Positions 35,617 to 44,897 of a stretch of DNA of 64,000 nucleotides are shown here, in pieces. Location: assembly GCF_040049215.1 (NCBI RefSeq), contig NZ_JBDZDN010000008.1, positions 1 to 64,000 on the forward strand, given 5' to 3'. The notes beneath the pieces are model-generated. The model was not told where the DNA came from. It searched no databases and saw only the letters and a program-made list of their open reading frames with translations. The DNA is from Mesorhizobium_K sp040049215. GTDB lineage: Bacteria > Pseudomonadota > Alphaproteobacteria > Rhizobiales > Rhizobiaceae. The translations under genes and the position numbers were made by a program. How positions within the stretch are numbered: the first letter of the stretch is position 1; every line of letters starts with the position of its first letter.

Positions 35617-36945
35617 ATGACCTACCACAATCCTCCCACCACGCCTCGCCGCTCGGCAACGTTCGACGATTACACCTTATCGGAAATTCGCCGCGCTGCC
35701 GCTACCGGCATCTACGACATCCGCGGCGCGGGCGCAAAACGCAAGGTGCCGCATTTCGACGACCTTCTGTTTCTCGGCGCATCCATCTCGCGGTATCCAC
35801 TCGAAGGTTATCGCGAACGCTGTGAGACCAGCGTCGTACTCGGTACACGCTATGCCAAGAAGCCGATCGAACTAAAAATTCCGGTGACGGTCGCCGGGAT
35901 GAGCTTTGGGTCGTTGTCGGGTCCTGCGAAGGAAGCTCTTGGCCGCGGCGCCACCTTGGCCGGCACGTCGACCACCACCGGTGATGGCGGCATGACGGAA
36001 GAGGAGCGGGGGCACTCCAAGACGCTGGTCTATCAATACCTGCCGTCGCGCTACGGTATGAACCCGCGTGACCTGCGCCGTGCCGATGCAATCGAGATCG
36101 TAGTGGGGCAGGGGGCCAAGCCCGGCGGTGGCGGCATGCTGCTTGGCCAGAAGATTTCGGATCGGGTTGCCAACATGCGCAACCTGCCGAAAGGGATCGA
36201 CCAGCGTTCCGCCTGCCGGCATCCTGACTGGACCGGTCCGGACGACCTCGAGATCAAGATCTTGGAGGTCCGGGAAATCACCGATTGGGAGAAGCCCATC
36301 TATGTGAAGATCGGCGGCGCGCGCCCCTATTACGATACTGCGCTCGCGGTTAAGGCTGGCGCCGATGTCGTCGTCCTCGACGGCATGCAAGGCGGCACCG
36401 CCGCGACTCAGGAGGTGTTCATCGAACATGTGGGTCAGCCGACGCTTGCCTGCATCCGACCCGCCGTTCAGGCGCTGCAGGATCTCGGAATGCACCGCAA
36501 GGTTCAGCTGATCGTTTCCGGTGGAATCCGAAATGGCGCAGACGTGGCAAAGGCGCTGGCACTTGGCGCCGACGCGGTTTCAATCGGCACGGCCGCGCTT
36601 GTGGCGATCGGCGACAACGATCCGCGATGGGAAGCCGAATACAACGCGCTCGGAACGACAGCCGGCGCTTATGATGACTGGCACGAGGGAAAAGATCCTG
36701 CCGGGATAACTACCCAGGATCCGGAGCTGATGAAACGCGTTGATCCGCAGGCGGCGGGCCGTCGACTGGCAAACTTCCTGAAAGTCTTGACGTTAGAGGC
36801 ACAGACGATAGCGCGTGCCTGCGGCAAGAACCACCTTCACAATCTTGAGCCGGAAGACCTCTGCGCCCTGACGATCGAAGCGGCAGCGATAGCGCGGGTG
36901 CCGCTTGCGGGAACCGGTTGGATCCCCGGCCAGGGCAAATTCTGA
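35617..36945 (+). CDS. glxD: GlxD/MgsC-type FMN-binding glutamate synthase domain protein
   Basis: A 442-residue protein matching the FMN-binding synthase domain of glutamate synthase. Key segments are VAGMSFGSLSGPAKEALGRG (about 90-109), GQGAKPGGGGMLLG, KIGGARPYYDTALAVKAGAD and DGMQGGTAATQEVF. The three-cysteine iron-sulfur motif of GltB after IGTAAL is absent: it reads VAIGDNDPRWEAEY, as in other GlxD/MgsC proteins. The trio could make glutamate or, with methylamine or a gamma-glutamyl donor, N-methylglutamate. Confidence 0.85.
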   Translation: MTYHNPPTTPRRSATFDDYTLSEIRRAAATGIYDIRGAGAKRKVPHFDDLLFLGASISRYPLEGYRERCETSVVLGTRYAKKPIELKIPVTVAGMSFGSLSGPAKEALGRGATLAGTSTTTGDGGMTEEERGHSKTLVYQYLPSRYGMNPRDLRRADAIEIVVGQGAKPGGGGMLLGQKISDRVANMRNLPKGIDQRSACRHPDWTGPDDLEIKILEVREITDWEKPIYVKIGGARPYYDTALAVKAGADVVVLDGMQGGTAATQEVFIEHVGQPTLACIRPAVQALQDLGMHRKVQLIVSGGIRNGADVAKALALGADAVSIGTAALVAIGDNDPRWEAEYNALGTTAGAYDDWHEGKDPAGITTQDPELMKRVDPQAAGRRLANFLKVLTLEAQTIARACGKNHLHNLEPEDLCALTIEAAAIARVPLAGTGWIPGQGKF

Positions 36946-36983
36946 GCGAGCCACTAATACAAAGAAAGCATGGGAGGGGAGCA

Positions 36984-38321
36984 ATGGATAAGGGTCTTGC
37001 TATGCCGGCCGACGCAGAGAGCGATCTCGAGAAGTTCGCGCAGGCGCGAGGCGTCAAATATTTCATGGTGTCCTACACCGATCTGTTTGGCGGACAGCGC
37101 GCGAAGCTCGTTCCCGCTCAGGCGATATCCGCGATGCAGAAAGATGGGGCGGGATTCGCGGGATTTGCGACCTGGCTCGATCTGACGCCGGCTCATCCTG
37201 ATATGCTTGCCTTACCGGATCCCCATTCGGTCATTCAACTGCCCTGGAAGCCCGACGTTGCGTGGCTCGCATCCGACTGTCTGATGGACGGTAAGAGCGT
37301 TGCTCAAGCTCCAAGAAACACGCTCAAGCGGCTTGTCGCGGAGGCAGCGGAACTCGGAATATCGGTCAAGACTGGCGTTGAGCCGGAATTCTTCCTCACG
37401 ACTCAGGATGGCAAGCAGATTTCCGATCAATACGATACCGCGAGTAAGTCCTGTTATGATCAGCAGGCTGTCATGCGCCGGTATGATGTAATAGTAGAAA
37501 TTTGCGACAGCATGCTTCATCTGGGCTGGCGCCCGTATCAGAACGATCACGAAGACGCGAATGGCCAGTTTGAGATCAACTGGGCCTTTGACGACGTGTT
37601 GGCGACAGCCGACAAACACTCGTTCTTCAAGTTCATGGTGAAGTCGATCGCCGAGAAACATGGGCTGCGGGCGACATTCATGCCCAAGCCGTTCCAGGGG
37701 CTGACAGGCAACGGATGCCATGCCCACATCTCGGTGTGGGATCTCGGCGGCAAGACCAATGCTTTCGCCGACGACCAGAAGGAACTCGGCCTCTCCGAAC
37801 AGGGCCGAAATTTTCTTGGCGGCATCATGAAGCACGCGTCTGCGCTGGCTGCTATAACCAACCCGACCGTTAATTCCTACAAGAGGATCAACGCCCCGCG
37901 CACGATTTCGGGGGCGACCTGGGCGCCTAACACGGTCACGTGGACGGGCAACAACCGGACGCACATGGTGCGCGTACCAGGTCCAGGGCGGTTCGAGCTT
38001 CGCCTCCCTGACGGCGCGGCAAACCCGTATTTGATGCAGGCAGTCATTATCGCCGCGGGCCTGGATGGAATTCGGACCAAGGCCGACCCTGGCCCTCGCA
38101 GCGATATCGACATGTACAAGGACGGCCATACGATAACGAGCGGTCCCAAGCTTCCCCTCAATCTGCTCGACGCCTTGCGTGAATTTGAGAAAAATAGGGA
38201 ATTGATGAAGGCGCTCGGAGACGAGTTCTCCTCGGCTTACCTGAAGCTGAAGCATGGCGAATGGAATTCCTATGCTTCGCACTTCACCGAGTGGGAGCGG
38301 CAAACGACGCTCGATATCTGA
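36984..38321 (+). CDS. glnT: GlnT-type glutamine synthetase family protein
   Basis: A 445-residue member of the glutamine synthetase superfamily, in the GlnT branch found with glx genes in rhizobia and related to gamma-glutamylmethylamide synthetase. Motifs are EPEFFL (about 130), [14 protein letters not shown] (about 188-201), [10 protein letters not shown] (about 243) and [20 protein letters not shown] (about 320-339). It ligates glutamate with ammonia or an amine using ATP. GGAGGGG precedes the ATG at 36984. Whether the amine is ammonia or methylamine is the key open question for the cluster. Confidence 0.83.
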   Translation: MDKGLAMPADAESDLEKFAQARGVKYFMVSYTDLFGGQRAKLVPAQAISAMQKDGAGFAGFATWLDLTPAHPDMLALPDPHSVIQLPWKPDVAWLASDCLMDGKSVAQAPRNTLKRLVAEAAELGISVKTGVEPEFFLTTQDGKQISDQYDTASKSCYDQQAVMRRYDVIVEICDSMLHLGWRPYQNDHEDANGQFEINWAFDDVLATADKHSFFKFMVKSIAEKHGLRATFMPKPFQGLTGNGCHAHISVWDLGGKTNAFADDQKELGLSEQGRNFLGGIMKHASALAAITNPTVNSYKRINAPRTISGATWAPNTVTWTGNNRTHMVRVPGPGRFELRLPDGAANPYLMQAVIIAAGLDGIRTKADPGPRSDIDMYKDGHTITSGPKLPLNLLDALREFEKNRELMKALGDEFSSAYLKLKHGEWNSYASHFTEWERQTTLDI

Positions 38322-38388
38322 CGGTATAAACGCCCGGATTTGTCCTAACGCGACATGCTGGCGAATCTCGATCGCTCCTCCCGAGCGC

Positions 38389-38420
38389 CGGCCCGGCACT
38401 GACCTGATCATGCCGGGCCG
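38389..38420 (+). terminator. Stem-loop downstream of glnT
   Basis: CGGCCCGGCA and TGCCGGGCCG pair perfectly over 10 bp with a 12-base loop, 68 bases after the glnT stop. There is no T-tract. It may end or process the glx-gln transcript. Confidence 0.4.
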
Positions 38421-38449
38421 CAACGGGTGGCGACCATGTAGGAAAGTAA

Positions 38450-38851
38450 ATGCCTATTATTTTGGATGGCAAAGCCGCGGGAGGCGTTGTCGTCGACAGG
38501 TCAAGCGGCTGGCCAAGGATTTGCAGGCAAGCAAGGTGTTGTGCCGGGCCCGCTTACCTCGGAAGCGATCGCCGACAAGTCGGTCCGCGACCAGCTTCAC
38601 CAGTGGGACAAGGCCGGCTACGGCAAGCTGCCGGTCTGCATGGCCAAGCCCCAGTATTCCTTCTCGACCGATCCCAATCTGCGCGGAGCACCGACCGGCC
38701 ACCGTGCCGATCCGCGAGGTCAGGCTGTCGGCCGGCGCCGGTTTCGCCGTCACCATCTGCGGGGAGGTGATGACCATGCCTGGCCAGCCGAATGCCGTCG
38801 AACCAAAAAATTTTCCTCGACGACCGGGGCAAGATCGAAGGGTTGTTCTGA
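38450..38851 (+). pseudogene. folD'-'fhs fused remnant
   Basis: The start [10 protein letters not shown], behind AGGAAAG, followed in another frame by [13 protein letters not shown], is the N-terminus of FolD (methylene-THF dehydrogenase/cyclohydrolase). After about 35 codons the homology switches to the C-terminal end of formate-THF ligase Fhs: [37 protein letters not shown], then in a second frame [20 protein letters not shown] and in a third [14 protein letters not shown] to a TGA at 38849-38851. Most of both genes has been deleted and the rest is frameshifted. It shows that THF C1-oxidation genes once sat between glnT and glyA. Confidence 0.8.
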
Positions 38852-38911
38852 GGCTGACTGACGCCCGGGAACTTTCACAGGTTTAAGATTCGAAGCAAGA
38901 AAGATGCAATT

Positions 38912-40192
38912 ATGACCGTGTTTACTCGCCCAACTGCTCAGATAGTCTCTGATCCCGCCATTGCAGCCTCGATCAATCGCGAACTTGAGCGGCAGCAGAA
39001 CCAAATCGAGCTGATTGCCTCAGAGAATATCGTCTCCGCAGATGTTTTGGCAGCTCAAGGCTCCGTCTTAACCAACAAATACGCCGAGGGTTATCCCGGG
39101 CGCCGGTACTACGGCGGATGCGAATTCGTCGACGAGGTGGAGCTGCTCGCGATTGAGCGTGCGAAGAGCCTTTTCGGCGCAGCATTTGCCAACGTACAAC
39201 CTCATTCGGGCGCCCAAGCCAACCAGGCCGTATTCCTGGCGCTGCTGCAGCCCGGCGACCGGGTGATGGGAATGTCACTTGCCCATGGCGGCCATCTCAC
39301 GCACGGGTCTCCAGTGACCATGTCGGGCAAGTGGTTTGATGTTGTCAGCTATGCGGTGAGAGAGAGTGATCAGCAGATCGATTATGATCTGCTCCGGCAA
39401 ACAGCACTCGACAGCAGACCGAAGCTGATCATTGCAGGCGCTTCAGCATATCCGCGCGCAATAGACTTCGCCGCAATTCGGCGAGTCGCGAATGAAGTCA
39501 GCGCATTGATGATGGTAGACATGGCGCACTATGCCGGTCTCATTGCCGCCGGTGTCTATCCCGACCCGCTGCCACACGCCCACGTCGTGACGACAACAAC
39601 GCACAAGACATTGCGGGGACCGCGCGGCGGTATGATCCTGACCAATGACGAAGCCTTGGCCAAAAAGATCAACTCTGCGGTTTTTCCGGGTAACCAGGGC
39701 GGACCGCTGATGCATGTCATCGCCGCCAAAGCAGTTGCTCTAGGCGAGGCATTGCGGCCGGAGTTCAAGGCCTATGCCACCCAGGTCGTTGCCAATGCCA
39801 AAGCGCTTTCGGAAACGCTGGTATCCGGTGGGACAGGAATCGTATCCGGCGGCACCGACTGCCACATGGTTCTCGTCGATCTTCGGCCGAAGGCCGTCAA
39901 AGGGCACGACGCCGAGCACGCACTGGAGCGCGCTGGCCTTACTTGCAACAAAAACGCAATTCCGTTCGATCCGGAGAAGCCGGCGGTGACTTCTGGCATT
40001 CGGCTTGGTTCGTCGGCCGGAACGACAAGGGGCTTTCGTGAGGCGGAATTCCGTCAAATTGGCAGATTGATCCTCAGGGTATTGAATGCTTTGGCAGAGG
40101 CAGGGCCAGACGGCAATAGCAAAGTCGAGCACGAGGTCTTGATCGAAGTCCAAGATCTTTGCCGGAAATTCCCACTTGACCACTTAGTCTAA
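38912..40192 (+). CDS. glyA: Serine hydroxymethyltransferase
   Basis: A 426-residue PLP enzyme interconverting glycine plus 5,10-methylene-THF and serine. It has the N-terminal [30 protein letters not shown], a PLP lysine at K232 ([14 protein letters not shown]) and [14 protein letters not shown]. The length is normal. Next to soxBDAG it would use both products of sarcosine oxidation, glycine and the methylene-THF carbon. Probably a pathway-dedicated second copy. Confidence 0.92.
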   Translation: MTVFTRPTAQIVSDPAIAASINRELERQQNQIELIASENIVSADVLAAQGSVLTNKYAEGYPGRRYYGGCEFVDEVELLAIERAKSLFGAAFANVQPHSGAQANQAVFLALLQPGDRVMGMSLAHGGHLTHGSPVTMSGKWFDVVSYAVRESDQQIDYDLLRQTALDSRPKLIIAGASAYPRAIDFAAIRRVANEVSALMMVDMAHYAGLIAAGVYPDPLPHAHVVTTTTHKTLRGPRGGMILTNDEALAKKINSAVFPGNQGGPLMHVIAAKAVALGEALRPEFKAYATQVVANAKALSETLVSGGTGIVSGGTDCHMVLVDLRPKAVKGHDAEHALERAGLTCNKNAIPFDPEKPAVTSGIRLGSSAGTTRGFREAEFRQIGRLILRVLNALAEAGPDGNSKVEHEVLIEVQDLCRKFPLDHLV

Positions 40193-40362
40193 ACTACGAC
40201 TCAAGCCGCCCTGTCACTCCACGGATCAACGTTCGCGCGCTCGTTCATATGCTGCCGATGCCTGCTCCCCTGGAAAGTCCTCGCTTTGAGTGTTGATTTC
40301 CGCTGAGAGCTGACCCGGGATTTTCGCCGAGAAGTGACCCGCCTTCCTGTATGGTTTGGGTC

Positions 40363-41157
40363 TCAGGTTTTGGTCAAGGGCGCTGCTTTCTCCTTCTTTT
40401 TGCCTGTGGCCTGGGCGGAACTGTTTTTGAAGCGGAAGCTGTCGTTTCCGGTCTCCAGGATGTGGCAGTGATGGGTCAGCCGATCGAGGAGTGCGGTTGT
40501 CATCTTGGCGTCGCCAAAGACGGTCGCCCACTCGCTGAAGCTGAGGTTGGTGGTGATGACGACGCTGGTGCGCTCGTAGAGCGTGCTCAGCAGATGGAAC
40601 AGCAGCGCTCCGCCTGATGCGCTGAAGGGCAGGTATCCGAGCTCGTCGAGGATGACGAGATCGGAATGGGCGAGTCGATTGGCGATCTGACCCGCTCTGC
40701 CTTGGGCCTTCTCCTGTTCGAGCACGTTGACGAGTTCGACGGTGGAGAAGAAGCGGACACGCTTGCGATGATGCTCGACCGCCTGCACGCCGAGAGCTGT
40801 AGCGATGTGGGTCTTTCCGGTGCCGGGGCCGCCGACAAGCACGACATTGTTGGCATCCGCCATGAACTCACAGCGATGGAGCTGGCGCACGAGGGCCTCG
40901 TTGATCTCGCTGCTGGCGAAGTCGAAGCCGGCCAGGTCGCGATAGACGGGGAAGCGGGCTGCCTTGAGCTGATAGGCGGTGGATCTGACCTCCCGTTCTG
41001 CCATCTCGGCCTTGAGCAGTTGCGACAGGATCGGGATGGCGGCCTCGAAGGCGGGAGCGGCCTGTTCGGTGAGCTCGGCGACGGCCTGCGCCATGCCGTG
41101 CATCTTCAGGCTTCGGAGCATGATGACGATGGCGCCGCTAGCGGGATCATGACGCAT
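40363..41157 (-). CDS. istB: IS21-family helper ATPase IstB
   Basis: A 264-residue AAA+ protein assisting target selection by IstA. Walker A is [14 protein letters not shown], Walker [12 protein letters not shown]. The lysine-rich C-terminal tail ([10 protein letters not shown]) is typical. The ATG at 41157 overlaps the istA end by 11 bases. Confidence 0.92.
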   Translation of the reverse strand: MRHDPASGAIVIMLRSLKMHGMAQAVAELTEQAAPAFEAAIPILSQLLKAEMAEREVRSTAYQLKAARFPVYRDLAGFDFASSEINEALVRQLHRCEFMADANNVVLVGGPGTGKTHIATALGVQAVEHHRKRVRFFSTVELVNVLEQEKAQGRAGQIANRLAHSDLVILDELGYLPFSASGGALLFHLLSTLYERTSVVITTNLSFSEWATVFGDAKMTTALLDRLTHHCHILETGNDSFRFKNSSAQATGKKKEKAAPLTKT

Positions 41158-42676
41158 GGCGCACCTCCCTGGCCTGGCGCAGCGCATCGTAGCGCTCGAC
41201 ATTGGCCTGTGGCTCCTTGGCCAGACTCAGCGCCTGCGGTGCATCCACGACAGGTGCCGAGAGCGGCCTGCCATCGAGCAGCCTGTGCAGCAGATTGAGG
41301 ATATGGACCTTGGTGGGGACGCCGGCCTCGAGTGCCATCTCCACTGCTGCCAGCACGGCCTGCTCGTCATGTTGCAGGACAAGGGCCAGGATCTCGACCA
41401 TCTCCCGGTCACCGCCGGGCTTCCTGAGCAGATGTTGCTGCAGCCGTTTGAATCCTTCGGGCAGTTCTGTGAAGGGGGCGCCGTTGCGCAAGGCTCCCGG
41501 CTTGCGCTGGACGACCGCCAGATAATGCCGCCAATCGTAGACGGTCTGGCCAAGACGGTCGTGCGACCGCTCGATGATGCGGCGGTGCTCGCAGATCAGC
41601 TGCCCTTCGGCGGCAACCACGATCCGTTCCGGATAGACCCTAAGGCTGACCGGCCGGTTGGCGAAGGATGCCGGCACGCTGTAGCGGTTGCGCTCCAGAT
41701 GGATCAGGCAGGTCGGAGAGACCCGCTTGGTGTATTCGACGAAGCCGTCGAAGAGCCGAGGCATCGGCATCAGGAACTGAGCCTCCTCGGCCCGGATGTC
41801 TTCGATCGTTCCGGGTCTGAGGCCATGGGGAATCTGTTGCCACAGCTCCCGGCACCGCTGCTCCAGCCAGTCGTTCAGCGCCTCCAGAGATGGAAAGCGC
41901 GGCATCGGCTGCCATAACCGGTGGCGGGCATCCTGGACGTTCTTCTCGACCTGTCCCTTCTCCCAGCCCGAGGCCGGATTGCAGAACTCGGCCTCGAACA
42001 GATAGTGGCTGGCCATGGCCGAGAAGCGGACATTGACCCGGCGATCCTTGCCGCGGCCGATCCTGTCGACCGCCGTGCGCATGTTGTCGTAGATCCCGCG
42101 CCGGGGAACACCGCCCAGAACCCGGAAGGCGTGGTTGTGGGCATCGAACAGCATCTCGTGCGTTTGCAGCGGATAGGCCCGCACCATGAAGGCACGGCTG
42201 TAGCTCCGCTTGAAGTGCGCAACCTGCAGCTTGGTGCGCTCGCCGCCGAGAACCGCCCAGTCTTCCGACCAGTCGAACTGGAACGCCTCGCCGGGGTCGA
42301 ACGCCAACGGCACGAAGGTGCCGCGCCCGCTCGTTTGCATCTGGCGCTGACGCTCTTCTTTCCAGTCACGCGCAAAGGCAGCGACACGGCCGTAAGAGCC
42401 CTCATAGCCGAGGCTCATCAGATCGGCGTGCAACTGCTTGACCGTGCGCTTCTGCTTGCGCGGCCTGTTCGCTTCCGTCCTCAGCCAGGCCGACAGCCGC
42501 TCGGCATAGGCATCGAGCTTGCTCGGCCGCTCCGGCACCCGAAAGCGGGGCTCGACCTCGTCGGATCGCAGGTATTTGCGGATCGTGTTCCGCGACAGTC
42601 CCGTGCGCCGCGCAATCTCCCGGATCGAAAGTCCATCCCGCAGATGCCAGCGCCGGATAACGCTCAGTAACGCCAT
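41147..42676 (-). CDS. istA: IS21-family transposase IstA
   Basis: A 509-residue DDE transposase: N-terminal helix-turn-helix ([20 protein letters not shown], about 18-37), RNase H-like integrase core ([21 protein letters not shown]) and a C-terminal beta-barrel region. GGAG lies about 10 bases before the ATG at 42676. No frameshift was seen. Confidence 0.92.
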   Translation of the reverse strand: MALLSVIRRWHLRDGLSIREIARRTGLSRNTIRKYLRSDEVEPRFRVPERPSKLDAYAERLSAWLRTEANRPRKQKRTVKQLHADLMSLGYEGSYGRVAAFARDWKEERQRQMQTSGRGTFVPLAFDPGEAFQFDWSEDWAVLGGERTKLQVAHFKRSYSRAFMVRAYPLQTHEMLFDAHNHAFRVLGGVPRRGIYDNMRTAVDRIGRGKDRRVNVRFSAMASHYLFEAEFCNPASGWEKGQVEKNVQDARHRLWQPMPRFPSLEALNDWLEQRCRELWQQIPHGLRPGTIEDIRAEEAQFLMPMPRLFDGFVEYTKRVSPTCLIHLERNRYSVPASFANRPVSLRVYPERIVVAAEGQLICEHRRIIERSHDRLGQTVYDWRHYLAVVQRKPGALRNGAPFTELPEGFKRLQQHLLRKPGGDREMVEILALVLQHDEQAVLAAVEMALEAGVPTKVHILNLLHRLLDGRPLSAPVVDAPQALSLAKEPQANVERYDALRQAREVRHAS

Positions 42677-42907
42677 GTCTATCACTCCAATGTCCCCTGC
42701 AATCATCAAGCAGGGGTGGGTTCAAACATGGGTCACTTCTCGATGGAAAAATCCCTCAATCCCGGGTCAGTTCTCGGCGGAAATCAACAGCGCGGGGCAC
42801 CCTACGAACTATGTGGGCATAGCGTGAACCGGGGGGCGAAGTTCTTGGCGCGGGGGAGGTTGGCGAAATAGTTCGTTCAACAACGCAAGCGCAGGTCTTG
42901 AGGCCTT

Positions 42908-43801
42908 TCAGCCGGCCGGCACCGCGGGCGTACTGCGGCGCGATCGCAGCGCGTGAAAGACAACCGCCACCAGAACAAGCGCCCCGCCCGCTATGCTGGC
43001 GGCTGGCGGCAATTCGGCCAAGAATGTCCAGGCGAACAAGATGGCGAAAGGCACTTCGGCCGATCCGAGTACGCCGGCTTCTGTCGCGGGGATCAGACGG
43101 GTACCTTCAGTCCACAGCACGACTGCGAACGCGAAGGTGAATCCGAAGCCGGTCATGCGCCAGGCGTCGGCTGGCGAGACCGCCAGCGGATCGACGACTA
43201 GCCAGCCGAGTGCGAAAAGGATGTAGGCGGAGACTGCGCCGACCCAGACCACCGGCGTGTCGCGGAAGGCTCTGATCATCACCATATAGAGCGCCGCGGC
43301 TGCGGTCATGCCGACTGCAATCATGTCACCGAAGAGATGTCCGCCGCCGAGGCCGCCAGACACGATGATGCCGACGCCGAACAGGCAGACGAGCGCCATG
43401 GCGAGCGTCGCGGGCCGCGGGCGCACCCCCAGCACAAACCACTCCAGCGCCGCCGCCATCAGCGGGACGGTCGCGTAGATAATCGCGACGTTGGCGACAT
43501 AGGTGTATTTGAAGGCCGCGATGAAGCCGAACGACGCGAGGACGGCGACGAGCACCATCGCCCAGCCACGCCAGCCGAGTGCGAGGCTCAAGCCGCCCAG
43601 ACCGGACCGCCAGGCGACGTAGGCGGTGATAAGCAAGCCGCCGACAAGGCCGCGCCAGCAAGCGATCGTCCATGGATCGCTGGAAATCGATTTGGTGAAT
43701 ATGCCGGCCATCGCGAAGAATGCCGACGAGGCGACCACGAGCGCAGCGCCCAGTGTGTGCTGGATAGCTGCCGTCGAATGGGTTGGCGACGCCATGCTCA
43801 T
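42908..43801 (-). CDS. DMT-superfamily (EamA) transporter
   Basis: A 297-residue inner-membrane protein with ten predicted membrane segments in two EamA repeats (FFAMAGIFTKSISSDPWTIA at about 28-47 and AALYMVMIRAFRDTPVVWVG at about 169-188). The family exports amino acids and metabolites or imports nucleotide-like compounds. ATGs at 43801 and 43795 are both possible. The substrate is unknown and the neighbours give no clue. Confidence 0.85.
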   Translation of the reverse strand: MSMASPTHSTAAIQHTLGAALVVASSAFFAMAGIFTKSISSDPWTIACWRGLVGGLLITAYVAWRSGLGGLSLALGWRGWAMVLVAVLASFGFIAAFKYTYVANVAIIYATVPLMAAALEWFVLGVRPRPATLAMALVCLFGVGIIVSGGLGGGHLFGDMIAVGMTAAAALYMVMIRAFRDTPVVWVGAVSAYILFALGWLVVDPLAVSPADAWRMTGFGFTFAFAVVLWTEGTRLIPATEAGVLGSAEVPFAILFAWTFLAELPPAASIAGGALVLVAVVFHALRSRRSTPAVPAG

Positions 43802-43866
43802 GCAAGATCGATAGCTTGCTTCCGGCCCAGGCGTCCATCCGGATTCCGGCGCTCGCTGACCGGCAC

Positions 43867-44634
43867 CTATGGTCCAGACGATTCGATGAAGCGGACGATT
43901 TCGTCGGTGAGATCTTTGTTCCAGACATCGTTGTGCCCGGCGTCGTCATAGATCAGGAATGATTTTGGATCAGGGGCGATGGCGTAGAGTGCCTCGCCGG
44001 AGGAAAGGGGGATGACGCGGTCCAGCCGTCCGTGAACGAACAGTTTCGGCTGCCTGACGCTGCCAATGCGCAGGTCAGACCGGAAGGGGTCACTGATCAG
44101 AAGGGACACCGGCAGGAAGGGGTAGTGTGCCTGCGCCAGCGACTGTACTGAGAGGTATGGCGAAACGAGCACGACGGCTGCAGCGGGCCGCTCGACTGCG
44201 GTGTTGACCGCGACTCCGCTGCCGAGCGACTGGCCGAGCAGCACGACGGGGCCATCGCCCAGCGCGGTCAACCAATCGAATGCCGCCAGCCCGTCAACGA
44301 GCAGGCCTTGTTCGCTCGGCGTGCCCGTCGATCCCGGGTAGCCGCGATAGGAGATTGCAAGCAGGCCGATGCCGCGCGCCGACAGCGCCCGAGCCAGGAA
44401 ACCGTAGTTGCCGACGCGGTCGGCATTGCCGAGGAAGGAGAGGACGGAAGGCCTGCCGGTCAAGGCGGCAGAATGAAGGCCGAAAAGCGTTTCCCCGTCT
44501 GGGGTCCCTATCGCGACAGCCTCGCCCCATCGCTCGCCGATCGGCGCACCGGCGTCGGCGCCGGGATAGAGAATGGCCCGCTGTGACACGTAAAGGATTG
44601 CGACAAGGGCCGCGTAGGCCCCAAGCGCGATCAA
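43867..44634 (-). CDS. Alpha/beta hydrolase, membrane-anchored type
   Basis: About 255 residues. An N-terminal hydrophobic segment precedes SQRAILYPG, and the catalytic triad is visible as GQSLGSG (serine), HGRLDRVIP (aspartate) and AGHNDVW (histidine). It resembles the YfhR/ABHD17 group of serine hydrolases. No ATG fits. The frame stays open upstream (VKSLFTFLL and beyond) into an IS3 remnant, so the native start may have been lost. A TTG at 44634 is only a placeholder. Substrate unknown. Confidence 0.75.
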   Translation of the reverse strand: MIALGAYAALVAILYVSQRAILYPGADAGAPIGERWGEAVAIGTPDGETLFGLHSAALTGRPSVLSFLGNADRVGNYGFLARALSARGIGLLAISYRGYPGSTGTPSEQGLLVDGLAAFDWLTALGDGPVVLLGQSLGSGVAVNTAVERPAAAVVLVSPYLSVQSLAQAHYPFLPVSLLISDPFRSDLRIGSVRQPKLFVHGRLDRVIPLSSGEALYAIAPDPKSFLIYDDAGHNDVWNKDLTDEIVRFIESSGP

Positions 44635-44679
44635 CAGGAAGGTGAACAGTGACTTGACGAAGGCGATGTCCTCCCCAAC

Positions 44680-44827
44680 CTCCGCGGCGTCAGCACACCA
44701 CAGCCGCGGTGCACGACCTGCTTGACAGCATTTTCCTTGAATTCCGGAGCAAACCTCTGCGTACTCACAAGCTGCCTCCTATAGTCAAAGGATAGGCGGG
44801 GCCTGTCTATCGCACCAGGGGCAACCT
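44680..44827 (-). mobile_element. IS3-family end remnant with orfA start
   Basis: A GTG at 44768 behind AGGAGG opens MSTQRFAPEFKENAVKQVV, the N-terminus of an IS3-family OrfA transposase. Similarity ends after about 27 codons. Upstream to about 44827 the sequence could be the element's terminal region (TAGGTTGCCCC reading on the minus strand). The rest of the element is gone. Confidence 0.6.
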
Positions 44828-44897
44828 AGATGCTGACGACCTGCTGGAGGGTTGGCCAGACCCGAAGGGCTTTGTGTAATGATGTGGAGACAGACTT

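Larger units (their letters stand above)
40291..42789 (-). mobile_element. IS21-family insertion sequence
   Basis: A complete-looking element of about 2.5 kb carrying istA and istB. The ends are inverted repeats matching at 30 of 32 positions (40291-40322 and 42758-42789, both starting TGTTGATTTCCGC), each followed inward by a second shared block ending GAGAAGTGACCC, as is usual for the multiple terminal sites of IS21 elements. The flanks (TTTGAG before, GCGCGG after) do not match, so no target duplication is evident. Confidence 0.9.
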
